This document shows, piece by piece, positions 1 through 10,300 of a DNA stretch of 64,000 nucleotides (position 1 is its first letter; each line of letters begins with the position of its first letter). A model generated the notes under the pieces. That model was not told where the DNA came from, did no database searches, and saw nothing but the letters and a program-made list of their open reading frames with translations. A program made the translations under genes and the position numbers. Origin of the DNA: Pedobacter zeae (GTDB lineage Bacteria > Bacteroidota > Bacteroidia > Sphingobacteriales > Sphingobacteriaceae); contig NZ_JACIEF010000004.1 in the NCBI RefSeq assembly GCF_014196715.1, forward strand, positions 620,001 through 684,000. The letters are read 5' to 3'.

Positions 1-1
1 G

Positions 2-151
2 CACGGTTTTTTTGGCGAAGTTGTATTCACAAACGGGCACATCGTTAACGGCGACGAACTAACCATTTACTATGGCGCGGCTGATGAATTTGTTTGCGGG
101 GCTCAGTTTTCGATAAAGGAAATTTTGGAAACACTTGTTTTTTACCAATAG
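2..151 (+). CDS. GH130 family glycoside phosphorylase/hydrolase, C-terminal fragment
   Basis: The open frame entering from the left edge encodes 49 residues and ends at TAG 149-151. The peptide contains GFFGEVVFTNGHIV, then LTIYYGAADEFVCGA and a final helix (SIKEILETL). This matches the last beta-propeller blade and C-terminal tail of GH130 enzymes, which phosphorolyse or hydrolyse beta-linked mannosides, for example mannosyl-N-acetylglucosamine. The catalytic part lies outside the window, so the exact substrate cannot be called. Its presence beside a GH92-rich locus fits mannose-containing N-glycan use, but the M16 gene on the opposite strand separates it from that locus, so co-regulation is only an inference. 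Confidence 0.72.
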   Translation, partial: HGFFGEVVFTNGHIVNGDELTIYYGAADEFVCGAQFSIKEILETLVFYQ

Positions 152-171
152 TTTTCTGCTGGTAATTATCA

Positions 172-327
172 ATGAATTAACGAACTTTTCTGCACCATGC
201 CCACTAACGAACCAATGGCAAATGAACCAGTTATCAGTTGGCAGTTTCAATGTATTAGCGGACTTTTCTGCACCATGCAGGCTAATGAACCAATGACTAG
301 TGAACGAATGAACCAATAAACCAAATA
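172..327. repeat. Imperfect tandem repeat of about 78 bp, two units
   Basis: The 17-mer ACTTTTCTGCACCATGC occurs at 184-200 and again at 262-278, 78 bp apart. The flanks are similar but not identical (both contain variants of TAACGAACCAATG). The repeat sits directly after the GH130 stop and before the terminator hairpin of the M16 gene. An 85-codon ORF on the minus strand across it is produced by the repeat and is not believed. Confidence 0.6.
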
Positions 328-358
328 AAAAAAGCGATTCCCGTTTCCGAGAATCGCT
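324..358 (-). terminator. Rho-independent terminator of the M16 protease gene
   Basis: The arms AGCGATTC (333-340) and GAATCGCT (351-358) are perfect complements with a 10-nt loop. On the minus strand the hairpin is followed by a run of seven T. It lies about 65 bp after the stop of the M16 gene. Confidence 0.8.
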
Positions 359-421
359 AGTATCTGGTTTTAAGGCATCAGGCCCTTATCTTATGCCTGC
401 AACCTTTTAGCTTCCGCCTTA

Positions 422-3355
422 TTAGTACCCGAAAATCTGTTCCAGGCTTAATTTCGTAACCGGGCCAAATTTTGCCAGATCGGCCATGTTAATTTTCTTT
501 TCAGAAGCAACAATACAATAGTTGTAAGGTTTGCCTGAAAGATTGTTTTGGTGGAATGATTTTACGTCATTAAAAGTTAAGGGTTTTAAATTGGCATACT
601 CATCAATCCTTGAATCGTGATCGAAACCTAATTTTTTATCGGCAAGGTAATTGTAAATAATACCATCTTTGGTGATGCGGCTCGTTTCGATGCCGTTTAA
701 AGAGTTGGTTTTGGATAAGTCGAATGATTTGTCAGACTCAGGCAAAGTGGTCAGCAATTCGTTCATACCTGCCACTGCTTCATTCATTTTATCAGCCTGT
801 GTACCTACATAGGCAATGATGGTATTTTCTTTTTCTTTACTGTTTGGAGAAGAATATACCGCAAAGGTAGAATAGGCCAGGGCTTTAGATTCTCTGATGG
901 TCTGAAATACCACAGAACCCATACCACCGCCAAAATAATTGTTGAATAAAGCAATTTTGGCTGAATTGGCCGGATCGTACAAGCCGCTGTTGCGTACCCA
1001 ACGGATTTCTGCCTGAACCATATCATAATCTGCAAAATAAACCTTGTTCGAATCGGTTTTGGTGTATACAAATTTTTTGATCGGCGCCGCATCAGTAAAT
1101 TCTTTTGCCAATGGATGTGCTTTTACAATATCAGCAGAAAATGCAGCCAATGTTTTTGGCCCGTAATAAGTAATGGTGTGTTTATAATTGGTAAGGTTAT
1201 GCAAAATGTAGATCAGATCGGCTGATTTCATATTTTTGATCTCATCGTTGCTTAATCCATAATTGAAAGGATTATCAGAACCGTATTGTGCATAACTCAT
1301 TAAACCACTCAGTATGGAGCTTTTGTTCAATTTTGCATTTTCCCTCGATTTTAACAAACGTCCCTTTAAATCTTCTAAAGCTTTTTCGTTCGGCTTGCAG
1401 TGTGCTAAAACATCTTCAAGTAAAGCCACGGCTTTATCGAAATTCTCCTGTAAACCGGTGATGGAAACGGTAGTGACGTCGGTACCTACGTTGATGCTAT
1501 AGCTGCAGGCAATGTTATAAAATGCTTTACTGATATCTTCTGCAGAATATTTATCGGTACTTAAGAAAGACAGGTATTGTGCTGCATAAGGCAATAATTT
1601 GTAGTTATAAGAACCCATATCAAAACGGTAGCCCATACGGAAAATTCCATTTTCTGTATTCTGAACCGCAATCACATCGGCAATACCTGCTTTGCCAAAC
1701 TGAAGATCTTTTGTATAATCCAAGAATTTAGGTGCAATTGGTTTTACCGGTTGTGCAATAATATTTTTGGTAAATGGCGAAACCTCATTGGTATTGGTTT
1801 TAACCGCTGTAATGGCTGGTTTTTCTACTTTGATGATGCTTTTGTCTTCACCTTTATGCTTTAAAACGGCAACATAATTGTTGATGAAAAATTTATTGGC
1901 AAAATCTACAATTTCTTTTTTGGTGATTTTACCCATGGCATCAGTTGAAGCCAGCGTTTTATCCCATTCGGTACCACGATTTTGGATAAAGGCATTCATG
2001 GTGGCATCTGCACGGACATCGTTATTATCGAAACCCTGCAGTTCGGCCAGTTTAATGTTGGCTACAGTCGCTTTGATCAGACTTTCATCAAATTCGCCTT
2101 TTTTAAGCAATTCTACTTGTTCCAATAATAATTTCTGAGCTTCTTCCAAACTCTGGCCTGCTTTTGGCGAACCCGATAAAATAAAAATACCATAATCTTT
2201 CATCGAGTTATAACCCGCACCGGCACGCAACATTTTTTGTTGTTTGTTGATGTTGATATCCATTAAACCCGCTTTACCGTTAGATAAAATGCTGCCGATT
2301 AAATCCAATAATAAACTTTCGTGGGTGTTTTGCGCAAAACCCCTGTAGGCAACATATAAATTCTCAGCGCTTGGCCCATAAATATCAACTTTCTGAACCT
2401 GTGTTAATGGTTTCTCAGGGGCAGGGTTGTATAACGATAAGGGTTTTGGCTTCATATAAGCAAAATCCTTATCAATTTTTTTAATCAGGTCATCATAATT
2501 AATATCACCGCTCATAATTAAGGCCATATTGTTAGGCACATAATATTTATCATAATATTTTCTGATTTCGACCAACGATGGATTTTTTAAATGCTCAATG
2601 GTACCAATGGTAGTTTGTTGTCCGTAATTGTGGGTAGGAAACAACGAATACAGCATTTTCTCGTACATTTTACGCCCATCGTTATCCATTCCAATGTTTT
2701 TCTCTTCATAAACCGCTTCCAACTCCGTATGAAAAATACGGAAAACCGGTGCACGGAAACGCTCAGCCTGTACCGCCAAAAATTTGTCAATCGCATTGGA
2801 TGGAAGATCTTCTTCATATACGGTTTCCTCTACTGAAGTATGGGCATTGGTGCTGTTGCTTCCGATCGATTTCATCATTTTATCGTATTCATTTGCGATA
2901 GAATAATTCGAAGCCTCACCAGAAGTTTTATCGATTTCCTTATAAATCTCTTTACGTTTAACCGGATCGGTAGTTTTGTTATAAGTTTCGTAAAGGGCCT
3001 CAATTTTATCGAGATATGGCTTCTCCTTCGCGTAATTTAAAGTTCCGAACTTATCAGTTCCTTTAAATAAAAGATGTTCTAGATAGTGTGCCAAGCCGGT
3101 ATTCGTACGCGGATCGGTATTGCTACCGGCCCTAACGGCCATCTTGTAGGTAATATTGGGCTCTTTATTGTTTTGTGATAAGATTACCGTTAAACCATTT
3201 TTTAAAGTATAAAAGCGGCTTTTGGTTGGGTCGTTGGTTACATATTTATAAGTATAACCGCCTGATGTTCCTGTTTTCCACTGATAGGTTGTCTGTGCCT
3301 GGGCTATAGAACCTGTAATCAGAAAACAAGCTAAAGTAAATAGTTTGAATTTCAT
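422..3355 (-). CDS. M16 family (pitrilysin-like) zinc metalloprotease, secreted
   Basis: This 977-residue protein starts with a Sec signal peptide (MKFKLFTLACFLITGSIAQA). The inverted zinc motif H90-Y-L-E93-H94 is present, and the distal zinc ligand is probably E218 in the segment ELEAVYEE, by alignment to insulysin-type enzymes. The length fits a protein carrying two fused M16 halves; the second half (residues from about 520) lacks an HXXEH motif, as expected for the inactive half. It probably cleaves peptides in the periplasm or at the outer membrane. It is transcribed alone, divergently from surE, and ends at a clear terminator. The exact substrate is unknown. Confidence 0.9.
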   Translation of the reverse strand: MKFKLFTLACFLITGSIAQAQTTYQWKTGTSGGYTYKYVTNDPTKSRFYTLKNGLTVILSQNNKEPNITYKMAVRAGSNTDPRTNTGLAHYLEHLLFKGTDKFGTLNYAKEKPYLDKIEALYETYNKTTDPVKRKEIYKEIDKTSGEASNYSIANEYDKMMKSIGSNSTNAHTSVEETVYEEDLPSNAIDKFLAVQAERFRAPVFRIFHTELEAVYEEKNIGMDNDGRKMYEKMLYSLFPTHNYGQQTTIGTIEHLKNPSLVEIRKYYDKYYVPNNMALIMSGDINYDDLIKKIDKDFAYMKPKPLSLYNPAPEKPLTQVQKVDIYGPSAENLYVAYRGFAQNTHESLLLDLIGSILSNGKAGLMDININKQQKMLRAGAGYNSMKDYGIFILSGSPKAGQSLEEAQKLLLEQVELLKKGEFDESLIKATVANIKLAELQGFDNNDVRADATMNAFIQNRGTEWDKTLASTDAMGKITKKEIVDFANKFFINNYVAVLKHKGEDKSIIKVEKPAITAVKTNTNEVSPFTKNIIAQPVKPIAPKFLDYTKDLQFGKAGIADVIAVQNTENGIFRMGYRFDMGSYNYKLLPYAAQYLSFLSTDKYSAEDISKAFYNIACSYSINVGTDVTTVSITGLQENFDKAVALLEDVLAHCKPNEKALEDLKGRLLKSRENAKLNKSSILSGLMSYAQYGSDNPFNYGLSNDEIKNMKSADLIYILHNLTNYKHTITYYGPKTLAAFSADIVKAHPLAKEFTDAAPIKKFVYTKTDSNKVYFADYDMVQAEIRWVRNSGLYDPANSAKIALFNNYFGGGMGSVVFQTIRESKALAYSTFAVYSSPNSKEKENTIIAYVGTQADKMNEAVAGMNELLTTLPESDKSFDLSKTNSLNGIETSRITKDGIIYNYLADKKLGFDHDSRIDEYANLKPLTFNDVKSFHQNNLSGKPYNYCIVASEKKINMADLAKFGPVTKLSLEQIFGY

Positions 3356-3442
3356 TGTTTGGTTTTGGTTTTATGATCATGATGGTACCGGCTTGTTAAG
3401 ATGGATCCGAATACAACATTCATTTTTAATAAGTTATTTATC

Positions 3443-3450
3443 CAAATATA
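3443..3450 (-). promoter_or_regulatory. Bacteroidota -7 box (TATATTTG) upstream of the M16 gene
   Basis: The minus strand reads TATATTTG, an exact match to the TAnnTTTG consensus, about 90 bp before the start codon at 3355. A convincing -33 TTTG was not found, so this is a candidate only. Confidence 0.35.
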
Positions 3451-3575
3451 AAGGCTTTCCACCACCGAATGAAAATAATTTTTATTTAACAACTAAAAGA
3501 GCAGGAATAAATGATTTCGGCATATAAATCAGGGTTTGTTACGCCCTCAAATAATAATTCTGTATTTTTACCGGC

Positions 3576-4421
3576 ATGACAAAGCAGGGCACAAAACCAA
3601 GTATTTTAGTTGTAAATGACGATGGCATTACAGCTACTGGGATCAAAAATTTAATGGAGGTAATGCAGGAGCTGGGTAATGTAGTAGTGGTTGCCCCCGA
3701 TAGTCCGCAGAGCGGGATGGGACATGCCATAACCATTGGTAAACCAATCCGCTTTGATAAAGTAGAGCTTTACAAAGGGGTAGAAATGTACAAGTGCAGT
3801 GGTACCCCGGTTGATTGTGTTAAACTCGCCGTAAATAAGATTTTTAAAGGTAAAAAGCCCGATTTATGCGTTTCCGGAATCAACCATGGCTTGAATAACT
3901 CCATCAATGTGCTGTATTCAGGCACCATGTCGGCTGCGGTAGAAGGTGCCATTGAAAAAATTCCATCCATTGGTTTCTCTTTGGATGATTTTGCTGCCGA
4001 TGCCGATTTTAATCATACTAAAAAGTACATTAAAAATATCTGTGAGCAGGTTTTGGCTAACGGTTTACCCGAAGGAACTTTATTAAATGTCAATTTCCCC
4101 AAAGGAAATAACCTGAAAGGCGTTAAAATCTGCCGCCAGGCCAATGCAAAATGGATGGAAGAGTTTGATGAAAGGACAGATCCTTACAAGCGACCGTATT
4201 ATTGGTTAACCGGCGTTTTCGAAAATTTTGATAAAGGAGAAGACACCGATGTTTGGGCATTGGAGCACAATTATGTTTCTATTGTTCCTGTTCAGTTCGA
4301 TTTAACGGCGCATCATGCGATCCAAACGTTAAACAGCTGGGATTTTATCGGCAGTAATGATGCAGAATCTGGCAATACAGGTACGAAAGTTTCGGCGCCT
4401 GATGGTATTAATTTAGGTTAA
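3576..4421 (+). CDS. surE: 5'/3'-nucleotidase SurE
   Basis: The 281-residue product opens with SILVVNDDGI, whose D15-D16 pair is the SurE metal site. It is followed by VVAPDSPQSGMGHAIT, the SGTPVDC segment and SGINHGLNN, all typical of the SurE nucleotidase fold. SurE dephosphorylates nucleoside monophosphates and is linked to stationary-phase survival in other bacteria. The protein is about 20-25 residues longer than many homologues because of a low-complexity polar C-terminal tail. It is the first gene of a probable three-gene unit with a small membrane protein (3 bp downstream) and lpxB. The ATG at 3576 gives the normal N-terminus. A weak -7-like TATTTTTA lies just upstream. Confidence 0.95.
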   Translation: MTKQGTKPSILVVNDDGITATGIKNLMEVMQELGNVVVVAPDSPQSGMGHAITIGKPIRFDKVELYKGVEMYKCSGTPVDCVKLAVNKIFKGKKPDLCVSGINHGLNNSINVLYSGTMSAAVEGAIEKIPSIGFSLDDFAADADFNHTKKYIKNICEQVLANGLPEGTLLNVNFPKGNNLKGVKICRQANAKWMEEFDERTDPYKRPYYWLTGVFENFDKGEDTDVWALEHNYVSIVPVQFDLTAHHAIQTLNSWDFIGSNDAESGNTGTKVSAPDGINLG

Positions 4422-4424
4422 GCC

Positions 4425-4697
4425 ATGATCGATCGCTTAAAAAGCCTGAATAATTCGGTATGGGTTGGTTTGGGGATAGGTTTACTTGTACCTGCAGTGT
4501 GTTGTTCCATTGCCTGGTACCTGATTCACCATGTGGCTTATCTGTCTAAAGCTCATCTCCTGTACATTGGTGGGATTGCAGTAAATGCCTATACCATGCA
4601 AACATTTTTTAAATATAATAAAGAGAATATTGGCAGAGGTATCTTAGCTGCAACGTTTTTGTGTGCTTTTATATTCTTTGCTTATAAAGTTTTTTAG
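4425..4697 (+). CDS. Small integral membrane protein, unknown function
   Basis: The 90-residue product has about three hydrophobic segments: residues 13-34 (VGLGIGLLVPAVCCSIAWYL), 44-58 and 70-88. It has no signal peptide and no recognisable motif. The start lies 3 bp after the surE stop, which implies translational coupling, and lpxB follows after 77 bp. The position between surE and a lipid A gene suggests an envelope role, but that is only contextual. Confidence 0.75.
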   Translation: MIDRLKSLNNSVWVGLGIGLLVPAVCCSIAWYLIHHVAYLSKAHLLYIGGIAVNAYTMQTFFKYNKENIGRGILAATFLCAFIFFAYKVF

Positions 4698-4706
4698 CAA
4701 CGGAAA

Positions 4707-4759
4707 ATGTAAGATGGAAAAGAGATTAAGGTGATTATACCTTCCAGAGCATCTTACAT
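4707..4759. repeat. Perfect 10-bp inverted repeat in the lpxB leader
   Basis: ATGTAAGATG (4707-4716) and CATCTTACAT (4750-4759) are exact complements separated by 33 bp. The second arm ends 15 bp before the lpxB ATG. No T-run follows, so it is not a terminator; it could form a leader hairpin or be a decayed intergenic repeat. Confidence 0.5.
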
Positions 4760-4774
4760 CATACCTGACAAATT

Positions 4775-5878
4775 ATGAAATATTACCTCGTAGCCGGAGA
4801 AGCCTCGGGCGATTTACACGGCGCCAATTTAATGAAAGCCTTAAAAAAGGAAGATGGCGAAGCTGCGTTCAGGTATTTCGGCGGAGATAAAATGCAGGCC
4901 GAAGGCGGCGAGTTGGTTAAACACTATGCCGATATGGCTTTTATGGGGTTTACCGAGGTACTTTTAAATTTAAGAACTATTTTTAGAAACCTTAAAGCCT
5001 GTAAAGAAGACCTTATAAAATGGAAACCTGATGCACTGATTTTGATCGATTTTCCTGGCTTTAACTTAAAAATAGCCGAATTTGCAAAATCCGAAGGCAT
5101 CAAGGTATGTTATTATATTTCGCCCAAAGTTTGGGCCTGGAACCAGAAAAGGGTACTCAAAATAAAAAGAATTGTCGACTACATGTTCTGTATTCTGCCC
5201 TTCGAAGTCGATTTTTACAAGGAATGGGGCATGAAGGTAGATTATGTAGGAAATCCACTTTTGGATGAAATTGCACAGTTTATACCCGATGTAAACTTTC
5301 GTGAAGACAACCAATTTGGAGATGGAAAAATTATTGCCCTCTTGCCGGGTAGCCGCAAACAGGAAATAGAACGTTTACTGCCGGTCATGTTGAGCATAAC
5401 GGAAAATTATCCTGATTATATTTTTGCTGTTGCAGCCGCTCCAACTTTTAGCCAGTCCTATTACGAGCAGTTTACCGGAGGTAAAAAAGTTAAACTTCTT
5501 TTTAACAATACGTATAATTTACTGCATCAGGCCCATGCGGCCATTGTGGCTTCGGGAACGGCCACGCTGGAAACAGCACTGTTTAAAGTGCCACAGGTAG
5601 TGGTATATAAAGGAGGTGCCCTTTCAATAGCGATTACCAGGATGCTGGTTAAAATTAAGTTTATCTCGCTGGTTAACCTGATCGTGAACAAAAAAATTGT
5701 AACAGAACTGATTCAGGAAGATTGCAACCAGCAGAAATTAAGCGCGGAACTTGAAATTATTTTAAGCGCAGAAGGCAGGAACGAGATGTTAAAACAGTAT
5801 AACGAATTGCTTTTACTGATGGGAGAACCCGGTGCTTCGGCCAAAACAGCCAGGTTAATTATAGATTACCTGCACTAA
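4775..5878 (+). CDS. lpxB: Lipid-A-disaccharide synthase
   Basis: The 367-residue protein begins MKYYLVAGEASGDLHGANL, the diagnostic LpxB N-terminus. It also carries YYISPKVWAWNQKR, LPGSRKQEIERLLPV and SGTATLETALFKVPQVVVY, which are the conserved GT19 blocks. The enzyme condenses UDP-diacylglucosamine with lipid X to give the lipid A disaccharide at the inner face of the inner membrane. The length is normal for the family. It is the last gene of the surE unit, and no clear terminator was seen between it and the lacI-type gene at 6021. Confidence 0.96.
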   Translation: MKYYLVAGEASGDLHGANLMKALKKEDGEAAFRYFGGDKMQAEGGELVKHYADMAFMGFTEVLLNLRTIFRNLKACKEDLIKWKPDALILIDFPGFNLKIAEFAKSEGIKVCYYISPKVWAWNQKRVLKIKRIVDYMFCILPFEVDFYKEWGMKVDYVGNPLLDEIAQFIPDVNFREDNQFGDGKIIALLPGSRKQEIERLLPVMLSITENYPDYIFAVAAAPTFSQSYYEQFTGGKKVKLLFNNTYNLLHQAHAAIVASGTATLETALFKVPQVVVYKGGALSIAITRMLVKIKFISLVNLIVNKKIVTELIQEDCNQQKLSAELEIILSAEGRNEMLKQYNELLLLMGEPGASAKTARLIIDYLH

Positions 5879-5901
5879 ACGGCGCATTGTTCAGCATTAA
5901 T

Positions 5902-5909
5902 AAACGTTT
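5902..5909. promoter_or_regulatory. Operator core AAACGTTT upstream of the LacI regulator (weak)
   Basis: TAAACGTTTC shares the 8-bp centre of the operators at 7067, 7110, 12230, 16168 and 24498 but lacks the outer symmetric bases. It lies 111 bp before the regulator start, so it may allow weak autoregulation. Confidence 0.3.
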
Positions 5910-6020
5910 CTAAGACGATTAATATAAAAAATGTTAAATTGCACCTTTATCGTGTTAAAAATTTAAAGCTGTAATTTTTATTTAACTTTAAATCGATTAA
6001 ATTATAAGAAATTCAAGCCA

Positions 6021-7025
6021 ATGAAATCGCTTTCTATTAAAGACATAGCCGTAAAAGCAAATGTATCCATTACTACCGTTTCATTTATTATCAACGGTAA
6101 AGCCAAAGAGAAATCAATAAGCGACGCAGTAATAGAGAAAGTAGAAAAAATCATTGAAGAAAGCGGTTATAAGCCTAATCAGATTGCAAGAAGCTTAAGG
6201 ACCGGTAATTCCAATATCATTGGTTTAATCATCGAAGATATCTCCAATTCGTTCTTCTCCAGGATCGCAAGGCTCATAGAAGATAAAGCCTATAAAAAAG
6301 GGTATAAAATTATTTATTCCAGTACCGAAAATAGTATCGACAAGGCAAAGGAACTGATCAATATGTTCAAATCACGTAAAGTTGATGCCTATATCATCTC
6401 TCCGATAAAAGGAATAGAAGAAGATATACAAATGCTCCTGGATGATGGAAACCCTGTAATCCTGTTCGACAGGAATTTACCGGCGGTTAATACCAGTTAT
6501 GTTGGCGCCGATCATTTTAATGCCTCATACCAATCCATTCAGAGTTTTATCGATCAGGGTAAAAAAAATATAGCATTAGTTACCACCGATATTAATGTGG
6601 AACAGGTTATAGACCGATACAATGGTTATAAAAAAGCACTGGAAGATAACGGGATCAGATATGACGACAACCTTGTGCTAAAGATCCATTTTAACCAGGA
6701 AGAAGGCGAAACCATGGCCCAGATTAAGGAGTTACTTCAGCATAAACACATAGACGCGGTGCTTTTTGCAACCAATTATCTGGCAATCAGCGGACTAAAA
6801 GTGTTAAAGCAGATTAATAAAGCAGTAGGAGCTGATTTTGGCGTGATTGCGTACGATGATCATGAAGCATTCGAACTGCATACCCCCCGTATTTCTGCTA
6901 TTCAACAACCCCTCGAAGAAATAGCCGAAACCATTATTAAACTCATTTTAAGCCAGCTTTCAACCAAAAGTAAATTACCAGCTGAAGAAGTAATTATCCC
7001 TTCCCGTTTAGTGCTTAGAGACTAA
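6021..7025 (+). CDS. LacI family transcriptional regulator of the mannoside/glycoprotein locus
   Basis: The 334-residue protein starts with a LacI helix-turn-helix (residues 5-24, SIKDIAVKANVSITTVSFII) and the hinge helix (residues 53-62, NQIARSLRTG). A periplasmic-binding-protein-like sugar domain follows (IIGLIIEDISNSFFSRIA, then GVIAYDDHEAFELHTPRISAI and QPLEEIAE). Such proteins repress or activate carbohydrate genes in response to a sugar or sugar phosphate. Its target is probably the CTAAAACGTTTTAG palindrome found twice directly downstream and before later blocks of the same locus. The effector cannot be read from the sequence. The CG-centred palindrome is typical of LacI-family operators. 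Confidence 0.93.
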   Translation: MKSLSIKDIAVKANVSITTVSFIINGKAKEKSISDAVIEKVEKIIEESGYKPNQIARSLRTGNSNIIGLIIEDISNSFFSRIARLIEDKAYKKGYKIIYSSTENSIDKAKELINMFKSRKVDAYIISPIKGIEEDIQMLLDDGNPVILFDRNLPAVNTSYVGADHFNASYQSIQSFIDQGKKNIALVTTDINVEQVIDRYNGYKKALEDNGIRYDDNLVLKIHFNQEEGETMAQIKELLQHKHIDAVLFATNYLAISGLKVLKQINKAVGADFGVIAYDDHEAFELHTPRISAIQQPLEEIAETIIKLILSQLSTKSKLPAEEVIIPSRLVLRD

Positions 7026-7066
7026 AAAAGCCTATTTTTCGTCAATTGTCATAAATTTTTTACCGA

Positions 7067-7080
7067 CTAAAACGTTTTAT
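7067..7080. promoter_or_regulatory. LacI-type operator O1 (CTAAAACGTTTTAT)
   Basis: This is a near-perfect 14-bp palindrome 42 bp after the regulator stop. Its centre is 43 bp from the centre of O2, about four helical turns, which would suit cooperative binding on one face of the DNA. Confidence 0.7.
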
Positions 7081-7109
7081 TAATAATTATAATGCTTATC
7101 ATTGATATG

Positions 7110-7123
7110 CTAAAACGTTTTAG
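7110..7123. promoter_or_regulatory. LacI-type operator O2 (CTAAAACGTTTTAG)
   Basis: This is a perfect 14-bp palindrome. It is preceded by ATTGATATG, and a similar ATTGATTTA stands in the same place before O3 at 12230, so the conserved unit is longer than the palindrome. Confidence 0.78.
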
Positions 7124-7360
7124 CCTTACCGGATTAAATTTTTATGAGCATTACACCAATTCCAACTGATTATTAAGGGATTGCATCAAGTACAGGTATA
7201 AGTCTTGTCGTCGGGATTTTCTGTGGCTATCCAATCAAACCTTAATTACAACAAACAATAACATACATATCGGGCACTGGCCCTGTCTGGTTATCGCTCT
7301 CGCAGATACACAACACCAGAAAACAATAACTAATCATTTATAATTAAAACAAAACCGTTA

Positions 7361-10300
7361 ATGAAAATTAATTTACTCAAAATTACGGGACTGTCTGCCG
7401 CCATTGTGTTGCTGAATAGTCCTGCGTTTTCAATGAACCCGGAGTGGGAAAGTACACGGAGGTTCTTGAATGGAAATTTGCTCGGCGGGCGCGTTCAGGC
7501 GCAAAAAAATGTAACCGGAACGGTGATCGACGAAAATGGCCAGCCTGTACCAGGTGTTGGCATTAAGAATGTAAACTCCGGTAAAGGTGCTGTAACCGAT
7601 GTTGTCGGAAAATTTAGCATAGAAGCAAACGTAGGTGACGTAATTAGGATCAGCTATATAGGTTATGTAACGCAAAACATTACAATAGCGAATCAGCCTA
7701 CTCTAAATATTAAACTGGTTGTATCTTCAGATACCAAGCTGGATGATGTCGTGGTAGTGGGTTATGGTACACTTAAGGAAAAAGAGATAACCTCAGCCGT
7801 AGCTAAAGTGGATACCGCACAATTTAGGCAAAGCGGTTCCCGCAACCCTCTCGATTTGTTGGTTGGTAAGGTTGCTGGTCTTCAAATCTCAAGAAATAGC
7901 AGTAATCCAAACAGTGGTGTTGGTATTCAATTACGTGGGGTAACCACTATTTCGGGTTCATCGAGTCCCTTGATTATTATTGACGGGATTCCGGGTGGAA
8001 ATCTTGATCTACTTCAGCAGGATGATATTGAATCTTTTAGTGTGCTAAAAGATGGTTCTGGCGCTGCGATTTATGGTACGAGGGCGAATGCAGGCGTAAT
8101 CATCGTGACAACTAAAAAAGGTAAAAAAGGGCCTTCTGTATTTAATTATAATGCTTACGTCAGACATGAAAGCTTGGTTAAAAGACCAGATTTCATGACT
8201 GCAGATCAATGGAGAGCCAGAATTGCCAGCGGTGAGTACAAGGTAACCGATAAAGGAGGTGATTTTGATTATTTCCAAGATCTGATAAACAAAAATAATA
8301 TTTCAAACAACCACAACCTTGCCGTATCTGGTGGGGGAGAGAATTCTACTTACAGGGCAAGTGTTAATTATCGCGAATTGCAAGGTTTTGCTAAAGAGAA
8401 CGGCAGGAAAGAATATGGTGCGCGTTTAAGTTTAACTCAAAGAGGATTTCAAAACAGGTTAAGTGCACAATTCAATTTAGCAACCAATTTTAATAAAGCC
8501 AACTTATTAGGTGGCGGCGGCTGGGAGAATGTATTAACTAAAAATCCAACAGAGTCTTATTACAATCCAGATGGTTCCTACCAGTTTACCAGGACCATTA
8601 CAAATGAATTGGCAAGGTTGGAGCAGGAACGTTATGGAGTACAGCAACAAACTACTTCAGCAGATGGTAAACTGGAATTGGAAATTATTAAAGACCTTAA
8701 AGCAGCCGTTTTCGGTGCTGTACAACGCGATTCCAGAATATGGAGTGAATATCGTGATAGGGCAAGTCAGAATTCCGTTGAAAACAATGATGCCCCTAAT
8801 GGAGGCTATGCATCGAAAGTAACAGAACTTAACCAAAACTTCAACGTTGAACCTACTTTAGAGTACACAAAGACATTTGGCAAGCACAAGATATCGGCAA
8901 TTGGAGGTTACAGCTATCGTTATGAAGTAAATGAAGGTTTTAACGCAAATAATCGTGGTTATGTGAACGATCTTTTCGAAGATAACAACCTGGGTAGTGT
9001 GCCGATTAAGGTGAATACTGTCGGATTGGGTAGTTTTAAAAATGATAATACGCTTATTGCCCTTTTTGGCAGAATCAATTATGCTCTCGGCGATAAATAC
9101 TTTGCCCAGGCAATTATCAGAAGAGAAGGCTCATCAAGATTTGGTGCAAATAATAAATGGGCAACTTTCCCTGCAATTTCGGGAGGTTGGAATATTACCC
9201 AGGAAGATTTTATGAAGGATGTAAAGTTTGTAAATAATTTAAAGCTTAGGGTTGGCTATGGAGAAACAGGAAACTCGGGCTTTGCTAATTATGCATCGTT
9301 GGTAACGCTTGGTACAGGAGGGATATATTTGTTCCCTACCGGAGAATATCAGCAAACATACGGACCAAGCAGAAATCCTAATCCGAATTTAAGATGGGAA
9401 CGTAAAAGAGAAACCAATATCGGTATTGATTTCACTGTGTTAAATAACAAACTTACCGGATCTATCGACTTGTATAAAAGGGTAACAAAAGACCTTTTGG
9501 ATACTTATACTTCTCCTCAGCCTCCATTTATTCAATCTTCTATTTATACCAATGTTGGAACAATTTCTGCAAAAGGGATTGAGTTAACTTTAAGTTATTC
9601 AGCAATTAAAAAGCGTGATTTTACTTGGAGAATTGACTTTGCCGGAAGCACTACTGATAATAAACTAGATAGCTATTCTAATGATGAGTATAAAAGGGAC
9701 ATGAAAGAATTTGGTTCTATCGGAGGTTTTGGTGCTTTGGGTAACGCATTCAGAACATACGAAGGTCGTAATATTGGTGAGTTTTGGGGCAAGCGTTTTG
9801 CCGGGTTTACACCTGATGGAAAATGGCAGTTCTACACCAAAGATGGAGCCATTGTTTCTAATCAAAACATCAATACTTCCCCTTTCAGAGATCAGACCGA
9901 TTTAGCTGTAATAGGTAATGCGATTCCTAAATACTACCTATCATTAACCAACAGTTTTACCTATAAAAATTTCGATCTAAGGGTTTTCTTAAGAAGTAAA
10001 CTGGATTTTGACGTTTTAAATACTACTGCAATTTCTTATGGAAATAAAAATGGTGCCTCAACAAACCTTTTAAACAGTGCATTCACAAAGTATGCTGAAA
10101 TTAAGGATACTTATATGTACGCCGACTATTATCTGGAAAAAGGTGATTTCTTGAAAATTGACGAGATCACACTGGGTTATACATTCAAACTGAACTCTAA
10201 ATCTTTCAGAAACTTAAGAATATATGCAACCGGACAAAACCTCGTAACATTTACCAGTTATACAGGTAACGATCCCGATTATATTCAGGATGTTGGTATG

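Larger units (their letters stand above)
7026..7360 (+). promoter_or_regulatory. Control region and leader of susC1
   Basis: The 335-bp gap holds two operators (7067-7080 and 7110-7123). A -7-like box, TAAATTTT (7135-7142), begins 12 bp after the second one. An A/C-rich leader of about 200 nt with little predicted structure follows, ending at the susC1 ATG. No ORF is credible here. Confidence 0.5.

Noticed and set aside
59..316. 85-codon minus ORF across the GH130 tail and tandem repeat
   Set aside because: It overlaps the clear GH130 coding frame, and its repeated peptide comes from the DNA repeat.
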